Of a stretch of 64,000 bases of DNA, positions 55,579 through 64,000 are shown piece after piece. Each line of letters starts with the position of its first letter. Position 1 is the stretch's first letter. Source of the DNA: Bin80 sp965215475 (lineage in GTDB: Bacteria > Bacteroidota > Rhodothermia > Rhodothermales > Bin80); contig OZ244061.1 in NCBI GenBank assembly GCA_965215475.1, positions 3,286,001 to 3,350,000 of the forward strand, written 5' to 3'. The notes beneath the pieces were generated by a model that saw only the letters and a program-made list of their open reading frames with translations, was not told the origin of the DNA and searched no databases. Position numbers and translations under genes: made by a program.

Positions 55579-56690
55579 GGGGTAGTAATGATTATTGCCT
55601 TGGGAGATAGGTCCGAGTCTTCTGTACCATAGAACAAAGCAGCATTCAGGGAATGGTTAATGACAGGTGCTCTTAATTCTAAACGACTATATTGCTGAGA
55701 TCCGAAAAATACACGCTGAAAAAAGATACTTACATCACGTTCTGAAAAACGATACATCCCATTATTGAGGTTCGTTTGTCCAACCAGCACGGCAGGATCG
55801 GTATCATCTAGAGGGACGGCAACCATTTGGAGGATTTGTGGAAGAGGGCGGACGAAGTTCTCTGGAGCGGCCTGACTGGTAGCCATATCCACATTGAAGA
55901 CCAACTCGACCCCATTGATGGGTTGGTTCTCAAATTCGTCAAATGCAAAGTCAAGTTCAATTGCAGGTCCTGCGCCATCTTGGAACAGCAGGAATCCACT
56001 TGGCGCATCCGAAGGGCGCCTACGTTCAATCTGTGTGTGGGTACCGCTTACGTTATAGGTAGTCAATCCACCAGATGAGGTTACTTCCAGGACGGTTCTG
56101 GTGGAGGTAAACCCAATCACTTGGCCACTGCCATTTTCGATGAGTGCAAATCCATGGAAACCCGTTTCAAAGTCCGCGCTTCGAAGGATGCTTTCATTCT
56201 CACTAATCCATGATTCTGGCAGGTCTATGATCGTCAGCGTATCCTGAGTAGTTACACTCATAATGGTCGGGCCAATGTCTAGGCCGATATCGGATCGTCG
56301 CCCGGTATGATCCCATTCCTTTAGAATTTGATGAAGTTCAAATTGAACCGTTGCCAGGGTATCTCCAAAATTATAATTACGGGAAAGTTTTAGTTGAACA
56401 CGACTGATGTTATCAGATGGGGCTCCTGAAAAGTCACCATCAAAGTCAAGAAATCCATGAGTTACAATCTGTCCAGTCAGAGGATCATCAGCGGCCCCCA
56501 CGAGTACGCGGGGGGCGGCTCCCGTAATATCAACTAAGGTAGATGCTGAAAATGAGGTTGCCTGCGCCGTTTTTATCTGAAGATTTACTTCATTCCCCAA
56601 GAGGTCCAGACCAACATCGGACACTGGATCTGAGCAGGAGATGGTAAGCAGTGGCGTAGCCAGCAGAAAGAAAAATAGGATTGAGCGCAT
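55575..56690 (-). CDS. DUF4270-like lipoprotein
   Basis: A 371-residue lipoprotein; ATG 56690 is preferred to the start 11 codons upstream. A hydrophobic leader ends in the lipobox LTISC (about residue 19). The region SDVGLDLLGNEVNLQIKTAQ after it and the phrase GAADDPLTGQIVTHGFLDFD resemble the DUF4270 family of Bacteroidota surface lipoproteins, which often lie next to an outer-membrane barrel gene as here. Role unknown. No catalytic motif is visible. Confidence 0.7.
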   Translation of the reverse strand: MRSILFFFLLATPLLTISCSDPVSDVGLDLLGNEVNLQIKTAQATSFSASTLVDITGAAPRVLVGAADDPLTGQIVTHGFLDFDGDFSGAPSDNISRVQLKLSRNYNFGDTLATVQFELHQILKEWDHTGRRSDIGLDIGPTIMSVTTQDTLTIIDLPESWISENESILRSADFETGFHGFALIENGSGQVIGFTSTRTVLEVTSSGGLTTYNVSGTHTQIERRRPSDAPSGFLLFQDGAGPAIELDFAFDEFENQPINGVELVFNVDMATSQAAPENFVRPLPQILQMVAVPLDDTDPAVLVGQTNLNNGMYRFSERDVSIFFQRVFFGSQQYSRLELRAPVINHSLNAALFYGTEDSDLSPKAIIITTP

Positions 56691-56767
56691 AAAATGATCA
56701 AGACGGGCAAGATAGTAGCCCAAGAACGAAGAAGCCCAATATAATTAGTATTCCAGAGTGCGACCGA

Positions 56768-56998
56768 TTAAAGTGATACCCTCGAAATAGAGATAATGTT
56801 CCCGGCCAGACTGGCTTGGCAAGATAGCTTAAGGTCGGTTTCATAGTTGAATATGTCACGGTTTTTTCGGTTGATCTTTACCGGCAAAAAATAATATGTA
56901 ATATGTGCTTTATTACACTTTCCGTATCTACAATCAAAATTAGAGCGTCCAAAAAGTAACAGTTGACAGGAATCCAGAGTTGGCTTCAACTGGCTCAT
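56768..56998 (-). pseudogene. Possible [2Fe-2S] ferredoxin-like fragment
   Basis: A 76-codon frame contains FDCRYGKCNKAHITYY and, 37 residues beyond, LKLSCQASLAGNIISISRV. The order and spacing resemble plant-type [2Fe-2S] ferredoxin C-x4-C-x2-C...C with the family's CQxxLxGD-like end, but the third cysteine position is alanine. There is no normal N-terminal half, and the upstream sequence is not coding. It may be a decayed ferredoxin or a chance match; it is noted because of the unusual C-R-Y-G-K-C block. Confidence 0.25.
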
Positions 56999-57112
56999 CA
57001 GGAGTGCATCTCCTAAGGTAATGGTTAGGTAACTTCTTAATCACGCAGTTTTTGCAGTCTGATTAAGATGATCAAGTACTCAAGTGCATACAGAGGTTGA
57101 CAGCCGTTTGCC

Positions 57113-57235
57113 ATGCCGAACAAAAAAAGCATAAAGGTGTTTCTGATGCCAGGGCATTTTTCGTTGCCGGGGAAGGAGAAAGTTACGATACAGGAGTTCG
57201 CCAAAGCTCATTTTGAGGGATTCGGTTTGCGATAG
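57113..57235 (+). CDS. Possible 40-residue protein upstream of the Gabija genes
   Basis: ATG 57113 to TAG 57235 encodes MPNKKSIKVFLMPGHFSLPG and 20 further residues including VTIQEFAKAHFEGFG. No family recognised. It may be a leader peptide or chance frame 50 bp ahead of gajA. The rest of the 56691-57284 gap contains no other supported feature. Confidence 0.2.
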   Translation: MPNKKSIKVFLMPGHFSLPGKEKVTIQEFAKAHFEGFGLR

Positions 57236-57284
57236 AAGAATAAAGAAATTCCACCTGTATGGTTACAAATGTTAAGTGGTTCAC

Positions 57285-59063
57285 ATGAATATTTTAATTG
57301 ACAGGTTGAGGATCTCAAACTTTCGAGGAATTGAGAATGTTGAAATAAATCTTTCTAGGACGACCCTGCTTATTGGGGTAAACAATTCTGGAAAAACCTC
57401 GATTATAAGAGCTTTGCAACTTGCTCTTGGGGATTATTCAAGATATTTGACCGATGATGACTTCCACATCGCTCATGATGACACTAGATGCGAAAAAATT
57501 ATTGTGGACGTCCGCATTGTTCCCTCATGCGAGGAAGGTAAGCGAAACAAAGTTTTTAGTGAAGAATGGGCTCAGGAATTTGGGGACAGGATAAGAGCCG
57601 AGAGTATTGACGGCGAATCTGGGCTCTTTCAGTTTTTGGCTACAAGAACCATTGCACGCCCTGATCACGTTAAGGGTGGTTTCGTAGTCGAACATTATAC
57701 TCTGAATAATTGGGCATCAATCTCATCTTGGAAGAGCGAGAAGGCTGGACCGGATAATCGGATTCGCAGTCGATATGAAGCATTGCCGTTTATAGCCGTA
57801 GATGCTCAGAGGGACATCCATCAGGAGTTAAGAGATAGAACATCCTTTGTGGGAAAAATTTTGTCAAGCGTCAAGTATGATGCATCCGATGTTAGTGAAC
57901 TGGAAGACATGATTACCGAAATCAACCAGAAAGCTGTGGTAAAAAGTAAGCCTCTGCAGGAATTGAAAAATCAGTTAGATACTTTGAATCAATCTTTTGA
58001 AGGTTCGGGACAGGCAGAACTAACCCCTTTTCCCAAAAAGGTGAGAGATCTAGCAAAAAGATTCAGCATTCATTTTGGAGAATCTGGTCAAGGCTCATTT
58101 TCCATGGAATATCATGGAATGGGAACGCGTAGCTGGGCTTCTATGCTGACAGTGAAGGCATTTGTCGAACTTATGGCTGATAACCACAAGCAGGAAGCCA
58201 AACCTTTTTTCCCGATCATTGCTGTTGAGGAACCGGAATCTCATTTGCACCCTAATGCTCAACGGACATTATATCAACAGATGAGAAAAAATCTTTTGAG
58301 TCAGATTGTGATCAGTACACATTCACCGTATCTCCCCGCAGTTTCATCACTTGATGAAGTACGCGTACTGAAAAAGATCGGCGATGAAGTCCATGTGAGT
58401 TTTCTTCCCGCTAATTTGAGTATAGAAGAGGAAAAAAGGCTTCGCAGGGAAATAGTGAGATTCAGAGGGGAAATGTTTTTCTCCAAAGCATTAATTCTGT
58501 TTGAAGGTGCTACTGAAGAAAGTTTGGTTCCAGCCATGTTTGAACTGTGCCATAATTCCACCGTTTTTGAAATGGGCGTGAATTGTATCGGAGTGGGCGG
58601 TAAAAACTATAGGCCTTTCCTTATTTTCGCATTCAGTTGTGGCATTCCCGTCTGCATTATAAGTGATAATGATGACAGAACGGAGGAACAGGTAAATAGA
58701 CAGATAGAAAGGATTAAGGAGGAATCATGGTTTGATCCGACAAGGATGCCTTTCTCACTTTTGTTCTTAGGTAAGGGCAACGATATAGAGAGTGAGCTTT
58801 TAGATATGCCCCAACTTAGGGGGGAAATAATTAAAGCACTCGTTACAATGGAAGCTGGAGACGATGAGAATCATGCAAAGGCAAAGAAAAACGAACTCGA
58901 TAACATGGAGGAGGAAGAGTTGTTGGATTATTTGCGCAAGAAGAAGCCAACGTACGCGGATTTTCTCTCAGATATTATTCTCGGAAAACCAAACGGCAGG
59001 GAAATGATCCCGAGTACGTTCATAGAAGCGTTTGATTGGATTGCAAGCCAGATAAGAAAATGA
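57285..59063 (+). CDS. gajA: GajA-type OLD-family ATPase/TOPRIM nuclease (Gabija defence)
   Basis: A 592-residue protein. The N-terminal ABC-type ATPase has ISNFRGIENVEINL and Walker A LIGVNNSGKTSIIRAL (about 27-42); Walker B is IIAVEEPESHLHPNAQ (about 310) with ISTHSPYLP next. The C-terminal TOPRIM domain has the glutamate in LILFEGATEESLVP and the DxD in IISDNDDR. This order and length fit OLD-family endonucleases and GajA of the Gabija anti-phage system. The helicase gene downstream overlaps by 4 bp, as expected. In Gabija, GajA is a sequence-specific nickase held off by nucleotides and freed in infection. GTG 57276 is an alternative start. Confidence 0.88.
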   Translation: MNILIDRLRISNFRGIENVEINLSRTTLLIGVNNSGKTSIIRALQLALGDYSRYLTDDDFHIAHDDTRCEKIIVDVRIVPSCEEGKRNKVFSEEWAQEFGDRIRAESIDGESGLFQFLATRTIARPDHVKGGFVVEHYTLNNWASISSWKSEKAGPDNRIRSRYEALPFIAVDAQRDIHQELRDRTSFVGKILSSVKYDASDVSELEDMITEINQKAVVKSKPLQELKNQLDTLNQSFEGSGQAELTPFPKKVRDLAKRFSIHFGESGQGSFSMEYHGMGTRSWASMLTVKAFVELMADNHKQEAKPFFPIIAVEEPESHLHPNAQRTLYQQMRKNLLSQIVISTHSPYLPAVSSLDEVRVLKKIGDEVHVSFLPANLSIEEEKRLRREIVRFRGEMFFSKALILFEGATEESLVPAMFELCHNSTVFEMGVNCIGVGGKNYRPFLIFAFSCGIPVCIISDNDDRTEEQVNRQIERIKEESWFDPTRMPFSLLFLGKGNDIESELLDMPQLRGEIIKALVTMEAGDDENHAKAKKNELDNMEEEELLDYLRKKKPTYADFLSDIILGKPNGREMIPSTFIEAFDWIASQIRK

Positions 59064-61018
59064 TTAGATTATCTTCTGAGCAGACGGAAATTGTCAAGAA
59101 TCCTTCATTTGAAGCAATTCAAGTTCTTGCGTCAGCGGGGTCTGGGAAGACCCGTGTGCTAACGGAAAGAGTAAGATATATACTTGAAAATACCCAAAGA
59201 GACGGGGTGATAGCTCTTACTTTCACGAATAAAGCAGCGGAAGAGATGCAGATCCGTCTATCTGATTGTGACGAAGCGGCAGAAAGAGCTTGGGTGGCTA
59301 CGATGCACTCTATTGCAGAGCGCATTCTTCGACGATATGGTCATGTAATGAGATTACCGGATGAACTTCACATATATGAGAGAGACAAGGATCGTATGGA
59401 TGTGTTTATCCAATCTTTGCGGGACAACTGGATCAATATGGATGAGTATCTGGGGCTTGAAGAGAGAGGGGAAAAAGACAGAGAACGTGTATTACGAGAA
59501 TATATGAATGCTTTTTCCGTCATTAAAAGAGAATTATTGGTAGAAGAGGATACAAAAATTCGATTCGTAGACAAACCTGGACTGTGGAAGATCTTTCAAG
59601 ATTATCAGCATGCATTGCTTAACAGTGGGGGGATTGATTACGATGATATTCTAGTGTATTCTCGTAAGTTACTCCTAAATCAAGCATGGATAGCTGATAT
59701 TTACAGAGCCAAGTATAAACATCTATGTGTTGATGAGGCACAAGATCTTAATCTTCTTCAGTACGAATTTTTAAGAGCCTTGTGTGGTAAACGAATATCG
59801 AGTGTGATGATGGTGGGCGATCCTAACCAGATGATTTACGGGTTCAATGGATCCTCATCGGACTATCTTTGCAAACATTTTGTCCGAGATTTTTGTGCAA
59901 ACAGATATAGACTAACGGAAAATTATCGAAGTAGTGCACATGTAATACAAGCCGCCAACAATCTTAAGCCTGGGGCTCAGCAAGAGAGCATATTTGTAGT
60001 AAAAGGTAGAGTTAGGATTAAATCACTTTCAGACGAGATTGAAGAATCCAAGTGGATCGTGTCGTCAATAAAGAGCATGATTAATAGTGGACGACACGAA
60101 GAAATTGAAGGTGATATTTCACTTAGTCGTATGGTTGTAATTGCGCGAAACCGGTTTGTATTTTCGGCTCTGCGGAAAGCACTGGATGAGAATTCAATTC
60201 CTTTCTTCTTAAAGAAATCAGAGAGGGCGGTAGAGCCAGTTTCTCTTTTGGGGAAAATTCTGGACCATGGAATAAGAGTCAAACTGAATCCGAGAGACTG
60301 GGTTGATGGAAAAAAACTCTGCTGCCTTCTGGGTGTTGAGCCACCAGAAAAGTGGCAGAGTGAGGATATTCTTAAGCATTGGTTTGACGAAATTGACACA
60401 TCAAATAGTCCTCTTGACCGTTTTCGTGCTGATTTACTGTTGGCTATCCACGAATTGGATTCATCTGAACCTAATATGAGGAAATTCAAAGCCTCTTTTT
60501 CTCAGAAGCTTAATCAAATTGCCGAGTCGGAGACTGAAGATGCTCAAGAAATAGAAAGAAGTATGGAGGAATTAGAAGAATTTTATAGAAACTGGATCAC
60601 GTTTAAAAGAAAAGGCTTGGGAGCGTCATTACGATCTTTTCAAAATGCTCTTGCTCTTGGCCAGTTAGTTGAAGAGGAAGCAATATCAACGGAAGGGCGT
60701 CTTATGTTAAGCACTGTTCATACCATGAAAGGACTCGAGAAGGATATAGTGTTTATAATGACCATGTGCGAGGGCGTTTTTCCTGATTATCGGGCGAAAT
60801 ATGAAAGTGAGATAGAGGAAGAACGAAATAGTGCTTTTTTCGCTGTAACGCGAGCTAAGCGTTGGCTGTACATAACTTATCCGGAGAAAAGAACAATGCC
60901 TTGGGGCGATAAACATAGGCAGGTAGAATCTCGGTTCATTAGGGAAATTAGAGGAAATAATTTACGTACTGAACCAAGGGCAATCAGATCCAAGAAAAAA
61001 CTTGAGATTGCCCTATAG
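59060..61018 (+). CDS. gajB: GajB-type UvrD/PcrA-like helicase (Gabija defence)
   Basis: A 652-residue superfamily 1A helicase. Walker A is LASAGSGKTRVLTERV (about 26-41), motif Ia is ALTFTNKAAEEM, Walker B is CVDEAQDLNLLQYE, motif III GDPNQMIYGFNGS, motif IV region ENYRSS, motif V TVHTMKGLEKDIVF and motif VI FAVTRAKRWLYI. The order is complete, so the enzyme should be active. It starts within the last codons of gajA (ATGA), which ties it to the Gabija pair. It is longer than the GajB proteins first described (about 490 residues), the extra length lying in an inserted 2B-like part. A free UvrD or PcrA would not usually overlap an OLD-family gene. Confidence 0.85.
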   Translation: MIRLSSEQTEIVKNPSFEAIQVLASAGSGKTRVLTERVRYILENTQRDGVIALTFTNKAAEEMQIRLSDCDEAAERAWVATMHSIAERILRRYGHVMRLPDELHIYERDKDRMDVFIQSLRDNWINMDEYLGLEERGEKDRERVLREYMNAFSVIKRELLVEEDTKIRFVDKPGLWKIFQDYQHALLNSGGIDYDDILVYSRKLLLNQAWIADIYRAKYKHLCVDEAQDLNLLQYEFLRALCGKRISSVMMVGDPNQMIYGFNGSSSDYLCKHFVRDFCANRYRLTENYRSSAHVIQAANNLKPGAQQESIFVVKGRVRIKSLSDEIEESKWIVSSIKSMINSGRHEEIEGDISLSRMVVIARNRFVFSALRKALDENSIPFFLKKSERAVEPVSLLGKILDHGIRVKLNPRDWVDGKKLCCLLGVEPPEKWQSEDILKHWFDEIDTSNSPLDRFRADLLLAIHELDSSEPNMRKFKASFSQKLNQIAESETEDAQEIERSMEELEEFYRNWITFKRKGLGASLRSFQNALALGQLVEEEAISTEGRLMLSTVHTMKGLEKDIVFIMTMCEGVFPDYRAKYESEIEEERNSAFFAVTRAKRWLYITYPEKRTMPWGDKHRQVESRFIREIRGNNLRTEPRAIRSKKKLEIAL

Positions 61019-61286
61019 CATTTCTCTCTTGTGTAATCCGCTCGAAGTGGGACAGTGAATTCGCTGAAACCTCAATATTGAATGTTCTAAATGGGGTGTG
61101 CTATATCTCATGAGCTGTAAGGTTCAGAGAAAATGTCACAGTACGGATATCATTTTCTTATTGATTGCTCAGGGAAAGGGAATACTACCATCGTGGCGGG
61201 ATTCCCATATATTTCTGGTTACATGTATGTCAGTACTCACTTCAACAAAGAGTACTTTTTTGCAATTCATATCTTCGGGCATACGG

Positions 61287-62431
61287 CTATCTCACTTCTA
61301 TATTTTGGTCAACCGCAATTTCAAGATGTTCTTTGGAATACTCCACGGTTCGTACTTGGCCCTCTCTCTTATCTAAGCGAACTAAGATCCCTTTAGCTTC
61401 TTCGTTATCATGTACTGCCCGCGTAAATGCTCTAATGCAGTCAAAGCTATGGGTTGTGGCGAGGACTTGCACATTGTATTGTTGAGCAGTTTCTAGTACC
61501 ATATTCCAGAACTTTCTTAGGGTAGAATGGTGAAGTCCATTTTCAACCTCATCAATGACGATGAAACCGTTAGGATTCTGGACCAAAGCGAGGGCAATAG
61601 CAAATGAGCGGACAGCTCCATCTCCGAGACTACATTAAGGGAACATAACCAGAAAAATCACTCACTTTGATCATGATCTGGCGACCTATATTACCACGCT
61701 TTCCATTTATGTTTCCGATCGCAGCGATCTTATCTATTTTATTTTCTGCCAGATTGATGGCCTTGATCCCTAGGGACTCTATATTGGCAATAACCATATT
61801 GTCCCAATAACGAGCAAGCATAGAATTACGAGGAAGTTCTGGGCCGAGCGATTCGCATGCAATAGGATTCGGTAAATCTGAGTTGCCCAATATGTTTCTC
61901 TGTAATGTACGACGCATGTTAACTGATAACTTAGGTTCAAAAAAATCTGGTGACCCCAAGAAGCAAGGAATAATTGATTTTGAATTATGGTAAGTAATTT
62001 TGAGAGCTTCCGGTCTTGAACCAAGGTGCTCAAGGTCAGCAAATAAATCTAGTTGCAGGGGAGATAATTCCTTTGCCGGGGCTATTTCAATATGAAGCTG
62101 ATTTTGGCTGTCAGTCGGACCGATTGAGATTCTCTGATCAAGAGAGGGACTTCTACCATAAAAAAGAGTGGAATAGTCTAGAGTAAAATCATACTCTTCT
62201 TCATGCTTAATTGCGTATTCATATCTCCGGCTCAATAATTCTTCAAATACATCATAGCGTCCTTGCCGCGTACACACGTACCGCTTCAAGAACAGTAGAT
62301 TTACCTACTCCATTCCGGCCGACAAGTAGAGTTACACGACCTAAGTCCTTAATTGAAAGGTTCTGAATCCCCCGAAAATTTCTAATTGCCAAGTCAGGGA
62401 GGTGCAATTTTTGGGGTAGATTTTCAGACAT
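61287..62431 (-). pseudogene. RecF/AAA15-type ATPase gene broken by two frameshifts
   Basis: Conceptually about 380 residues from ATG 62431. The first block (MSENLPQKLHLPDLAIRNFR, then LLVGRNGVGKSTVLEAVRVY) has a clear Walker A. It meets a frameshift near 62280, after VYAAR. The middle block (GRYDVFEELLSRRYEYAI to DFSGYVPLM) is a long frame to 61630, then one extra base near 61627. The last block (SLGDGAVRSFAIALALVQNP, GFIVIDEVENGLHHS, ATTHSFDCIRAF) holds the ABC signature-like SLGDG, Walker B and the H-loop. All ATPase motifs survive but not in one frame. It sits next to Gabija and is probably a dead defence gene. Confidence 0.75.
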
Positions 62432-62582
62432 ACTGGTGATTTGAGATCCATCGTCAACTGGCGAAGGAGTAAATATTTCCCAATCAATTACGCAAATTCG
62501 AACATCATAAGGTTAAGTAATTGCAAACTTATAAGCATCTTATCTCTCGCAGGGTGTAAAGCCAACTATACTCAAAAGCCAG

Positions 62583-63230
62583 CTAAAACAGTACTCCAGC
62601 CATGATCATCCAACCCTTGTTATTCAGAATCGTTAATTCACCTGTTTCGGAATCAGGTTTGGTTACATCACGTTGACCTTGATAATATCTCCCCTCTAAT
62701 GATAGGCGTTGAGTTGCCACATCGAAATCAATGCCAACCCCGATCATCAATCCATAATCAAAGGATTCGATAGATTCATTTTCTTCAATTAAGATTCCTC
62801 TGGTATTAGTGGACTCAACTAGAATTGCAGAGTCCACCACAAATAAAGTTGCACCCCCAAGAAAAATTCTTGGTCGAACAATTCCCGAGGAGGCAAAACG
62901 AAATTGAAGCAAAAGAGGTGCAGATAGATATGAGGACCTACTAGTGAGTAAACCAGGAAAGTCATTGTACTGTACTCGGGTTTTTGCACCCATACGAAGG
63001 TAGAGTAATTCGCCAACTGCGCTGAGGCCTCCGAAGATGTGCAGTTCAGCGGTTCCCCCTCCGGCAATTCCAGTAATGCTTTCCCATGCAGTTTCTCCTG
63101 CAGCTAGGTCACCGGCGAACGTTGTATTCGTAATGCCGAATTTTAGCCCTCCGGTCACACGTTGTGCATGGACAGATGCCGTTCCCATCAGAAAAAAAAC
63201 AGATAGTATCAGTAACTTAAGGTTTTGCAT
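62583..63230 (-). CDS. Outer-membrane beta-barrel protein (PorT/OmpW-type)
   Basis: A 215-residue protein with a signal peptide (LKLLILSVFFLMGTASVHAQ) and about eight barrel strands: VTGGLKFGITNTTFAG, ELHIFGGLSAVGELLYLRMG, SSYLSAPLLLQFRF, and FDYGLMIGVGIDFDV. The last strand ends GWMIMAGVLF with a terminal aromatic residue, as in proteins inserted by BamA. It belongs to the outer-membrane beta-barrel (OMP_b-brl_2) type common in Bacteroidota. Function unknown. Transcribed alone. Confidence 0.8.
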   Translation of the reverse strand: MQNLKLLILSVFFLMGTASVHAQRVTGGLKFGITNTTFAGDLAAGETAWESITGIAGGGTAELHIFGGLSAVGELLYLRMGAKTRVQYNDFPGLLTSRSSYLSAPLLLQFRFASSGIVRPRIFLGGATLFVVDSAILVESTNTRGILIEENESIESFDYGLMIGVGIDFDVATQRLSLEGRYYQGQRDVTKPDSETGELTILNNKGWMIMAGVLF

Positions 63231-63467
63231 AAATCGGCAGGTTGATCAGATCAGACGAATACTGTGTAAGAGCGCATCCAAAATGAATATACCGATCTCT
63301 GCATGATTTTTTCTACAAACGATATGTGTAACCTCGTCAGAAGAATCAAGCGTCTTAAATAGAACCAGATATCGTGCGTCAGAATCTTTGTATATCTTCG
63401 TGGATATGTTTGTCGAGTCATGGAACAGCAACCATAGGCTACCGTAAGCGAACTTTTGCCTTATCCA

Positions 63468-63755
63468 ATGTCAATCTCAAGAAAAGAAGTTCGTCACATT
63501 GCAAAGCTGGCCAAACTGCGATTTACAGAAGCTGAAGAAGAAGTCCTGGCTCATGACATGAGTCGAATTCTTAATTATATGGGAACATTGAACCAGTTAG
63601 ACACTTCGGATATAGAACCGGTTACCCATGTGCATGATCTCACGAACATCATACGTGCAGATTCAGTTCAGGACCGACTTCACCATGAAGAAGCACTTAG
63701 CAATGCACCGGACACGGATGGAGATTACTTCAGGGTTCCGAAAGTCATCGGATAG
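63468..63755 (+). CDS. gatC: Asp-tRNA(Asn)/Glu-tRNA(Gln) amidotransferase subunit C
   Basis: A 95-residue GatC that stabilises the GatCAB amidotransferase. Signatures are SRKEVRHIAKLAKLRFTEAE near the start, RILNYMGTLNQLDTSDIEP and, at the C-terminus, RLHHEEALSNAPDTDGDYF and RVPKVIG. ATG 63468 is preferred to a TTG four codons upstream. The length is normal. gatA and gatB are not seen in the window. The next gene starts 11 bp downstream. Confidence 0.93.
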   Translation: MSISRKEVRHIAKLAKLRFTEAEEEVLAHDMSRILNYMGTLNQLDTSDIEPVTHVHDLTNIIRADSVQDRLHHEEALSNAPDTDGDYFRVPKVIG

Positions 63756-63766
63756 CAACCGTCTCT

Positions 63767-64000
63767 ATGGGTAGATCTAAAGCGGTGCAAGCCCCTCTGC
63801 AGAAGTCATGGTGGGGAGTTCAACCATCTGTTCTACGGCATTTAATCTGTATCCTTGGACTCATCGTCGTTGCCATCTATTTTTCTTGGGCAACCCTTTT
63901 TAGTGGAAGAAGTCTTGTTGGTGGTGATACTATAGAGTGGAGGGCAGCAGCTCAGAGCATGCTGCAATACCGTGAAAGGAGCGGTGAAGAGCCACTTTGG
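63767..64000 (+). CDS. Large membrane protein, YfhO-like (N-terminus only)
   Basis: The first 78 codons, from ATG 63767, continue past the window edge. A short polar N-terminus with SWWGVQPSVLRHLI leads to one TM helix (about 28-48, LICILGLIVVAIYFSWATLF), then GRSLVGGDTIEWRAAAQSML and RERSGEEPLW. The GDT segment after the first helix and the PLW end are typical of YfhO-like bacterial membrane proteins thought to act as glycosyltransferases. The family call rests on only this part. It is co-directional with gatC, with 11 bp between them. Confidence 0.55.
   Translation, partial: MGRSKAVQAPLQKSWWGVQPSVLRHLICILGLIVVAIYFSWATLFSGRSLVGGDTIEWRAAAQSMLQYRERSGEEPLW

Noticed and set aside
61098..61485. 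Plus-strand frames of 87-106 codons downstream of gajB
   Set aside because: They lie mostly antisense to the broken RecF-like ATPase gene and have no protein-like features.
63246..63431. 61-codon minus frame next to the small outer-membrane gene
   Set aside because: Only a TTG start is available, no family is recognised, and it lies in a promoter-sized gap upstream of gatC.
1..64000. tRNA, rRNA, tmRNA or riboswitch genes
   Set aside because: No cloverleaf-type or rRNA-like sequence was recognised by eye; a covariance-model scan would settle it, but I could not run one.

Overview
This 64 kb window looks like the chromosome of a Gram-negative member of the Bacteroidota/Rhodothermota group. 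The clues are a C-terminal type IX secretion sorting domain on a giant surface protein, a DUF3467 protein, a DUF4270-like lipoprotein paired with an outer-membrane barrel, an LptD/LptF-G-type LPS export set, ClpC, and many start codons with no good Shine-Dalgarno sequence. The placement is an inference from gene content. No tRNA, rRNA or CRISPR array was seen.

Layout. 1-6961 (minus) is an exopolysaccharide cluster: SLBB export protein, Wzz-like chain-length protein, O-antigen ligase/polymerase and two glycosyltransferases, the last cut by the window edge. 7231-34591 is mostly housekeeping: ispE and ispG (MEP isoprenoid pathway), a class A PBP, a rhomboid protease, a VWA protein, ksgA, mgtE, purE, ftsK, an operon-like run (A-type Fe-S carrier, clpC, tyrA, gcvT), an M20 amidohydrolase, rsgA, lon, a cystathionine beta-synthase/cysteine synthase, DUF3467 and an LptF/G permease. 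Several 0.6-1.2 kb stretches without recognisable genes interrupt it, and an isolated 33-bp-repeat coiled-coil gene sits between two of them.

35761-44765 is an accessory region. A fibronectin-type-III protein with a T9SS tail has its signal peptide in a different frame, separated from the body by a 23-base G/C homopolymer, so it looks phase-variable and is OFF as sequenced. Beyond it are a perfect 25-bp hairpin with poly-C/poly-G arms, a VapBC45-like toxin-antitoxin pair, a Fic gene whose 5' end is cut by an ISAzo13-type transposase fragment, and a broken IS605-type tnpB.

44919-56690 returns to core functions: sucC with a GNAT gene, lptD, an eno-ftsB-ROK kinase operon, a TPR protein, a decayed gene, and an outer-membrane protein/lipoprotein pair. 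57285-62431 is a small defence island: a two-gene Gabija-type system (GajA ATPase-TOPRIM nuclease and GajB UvrD-like helicase, overlapping by 4 bp) beside a RecF-like ATPase gene killed by two frameshifts. The window ends with a small outer-membrane barrel, gatC and the start of a large membrane protein.
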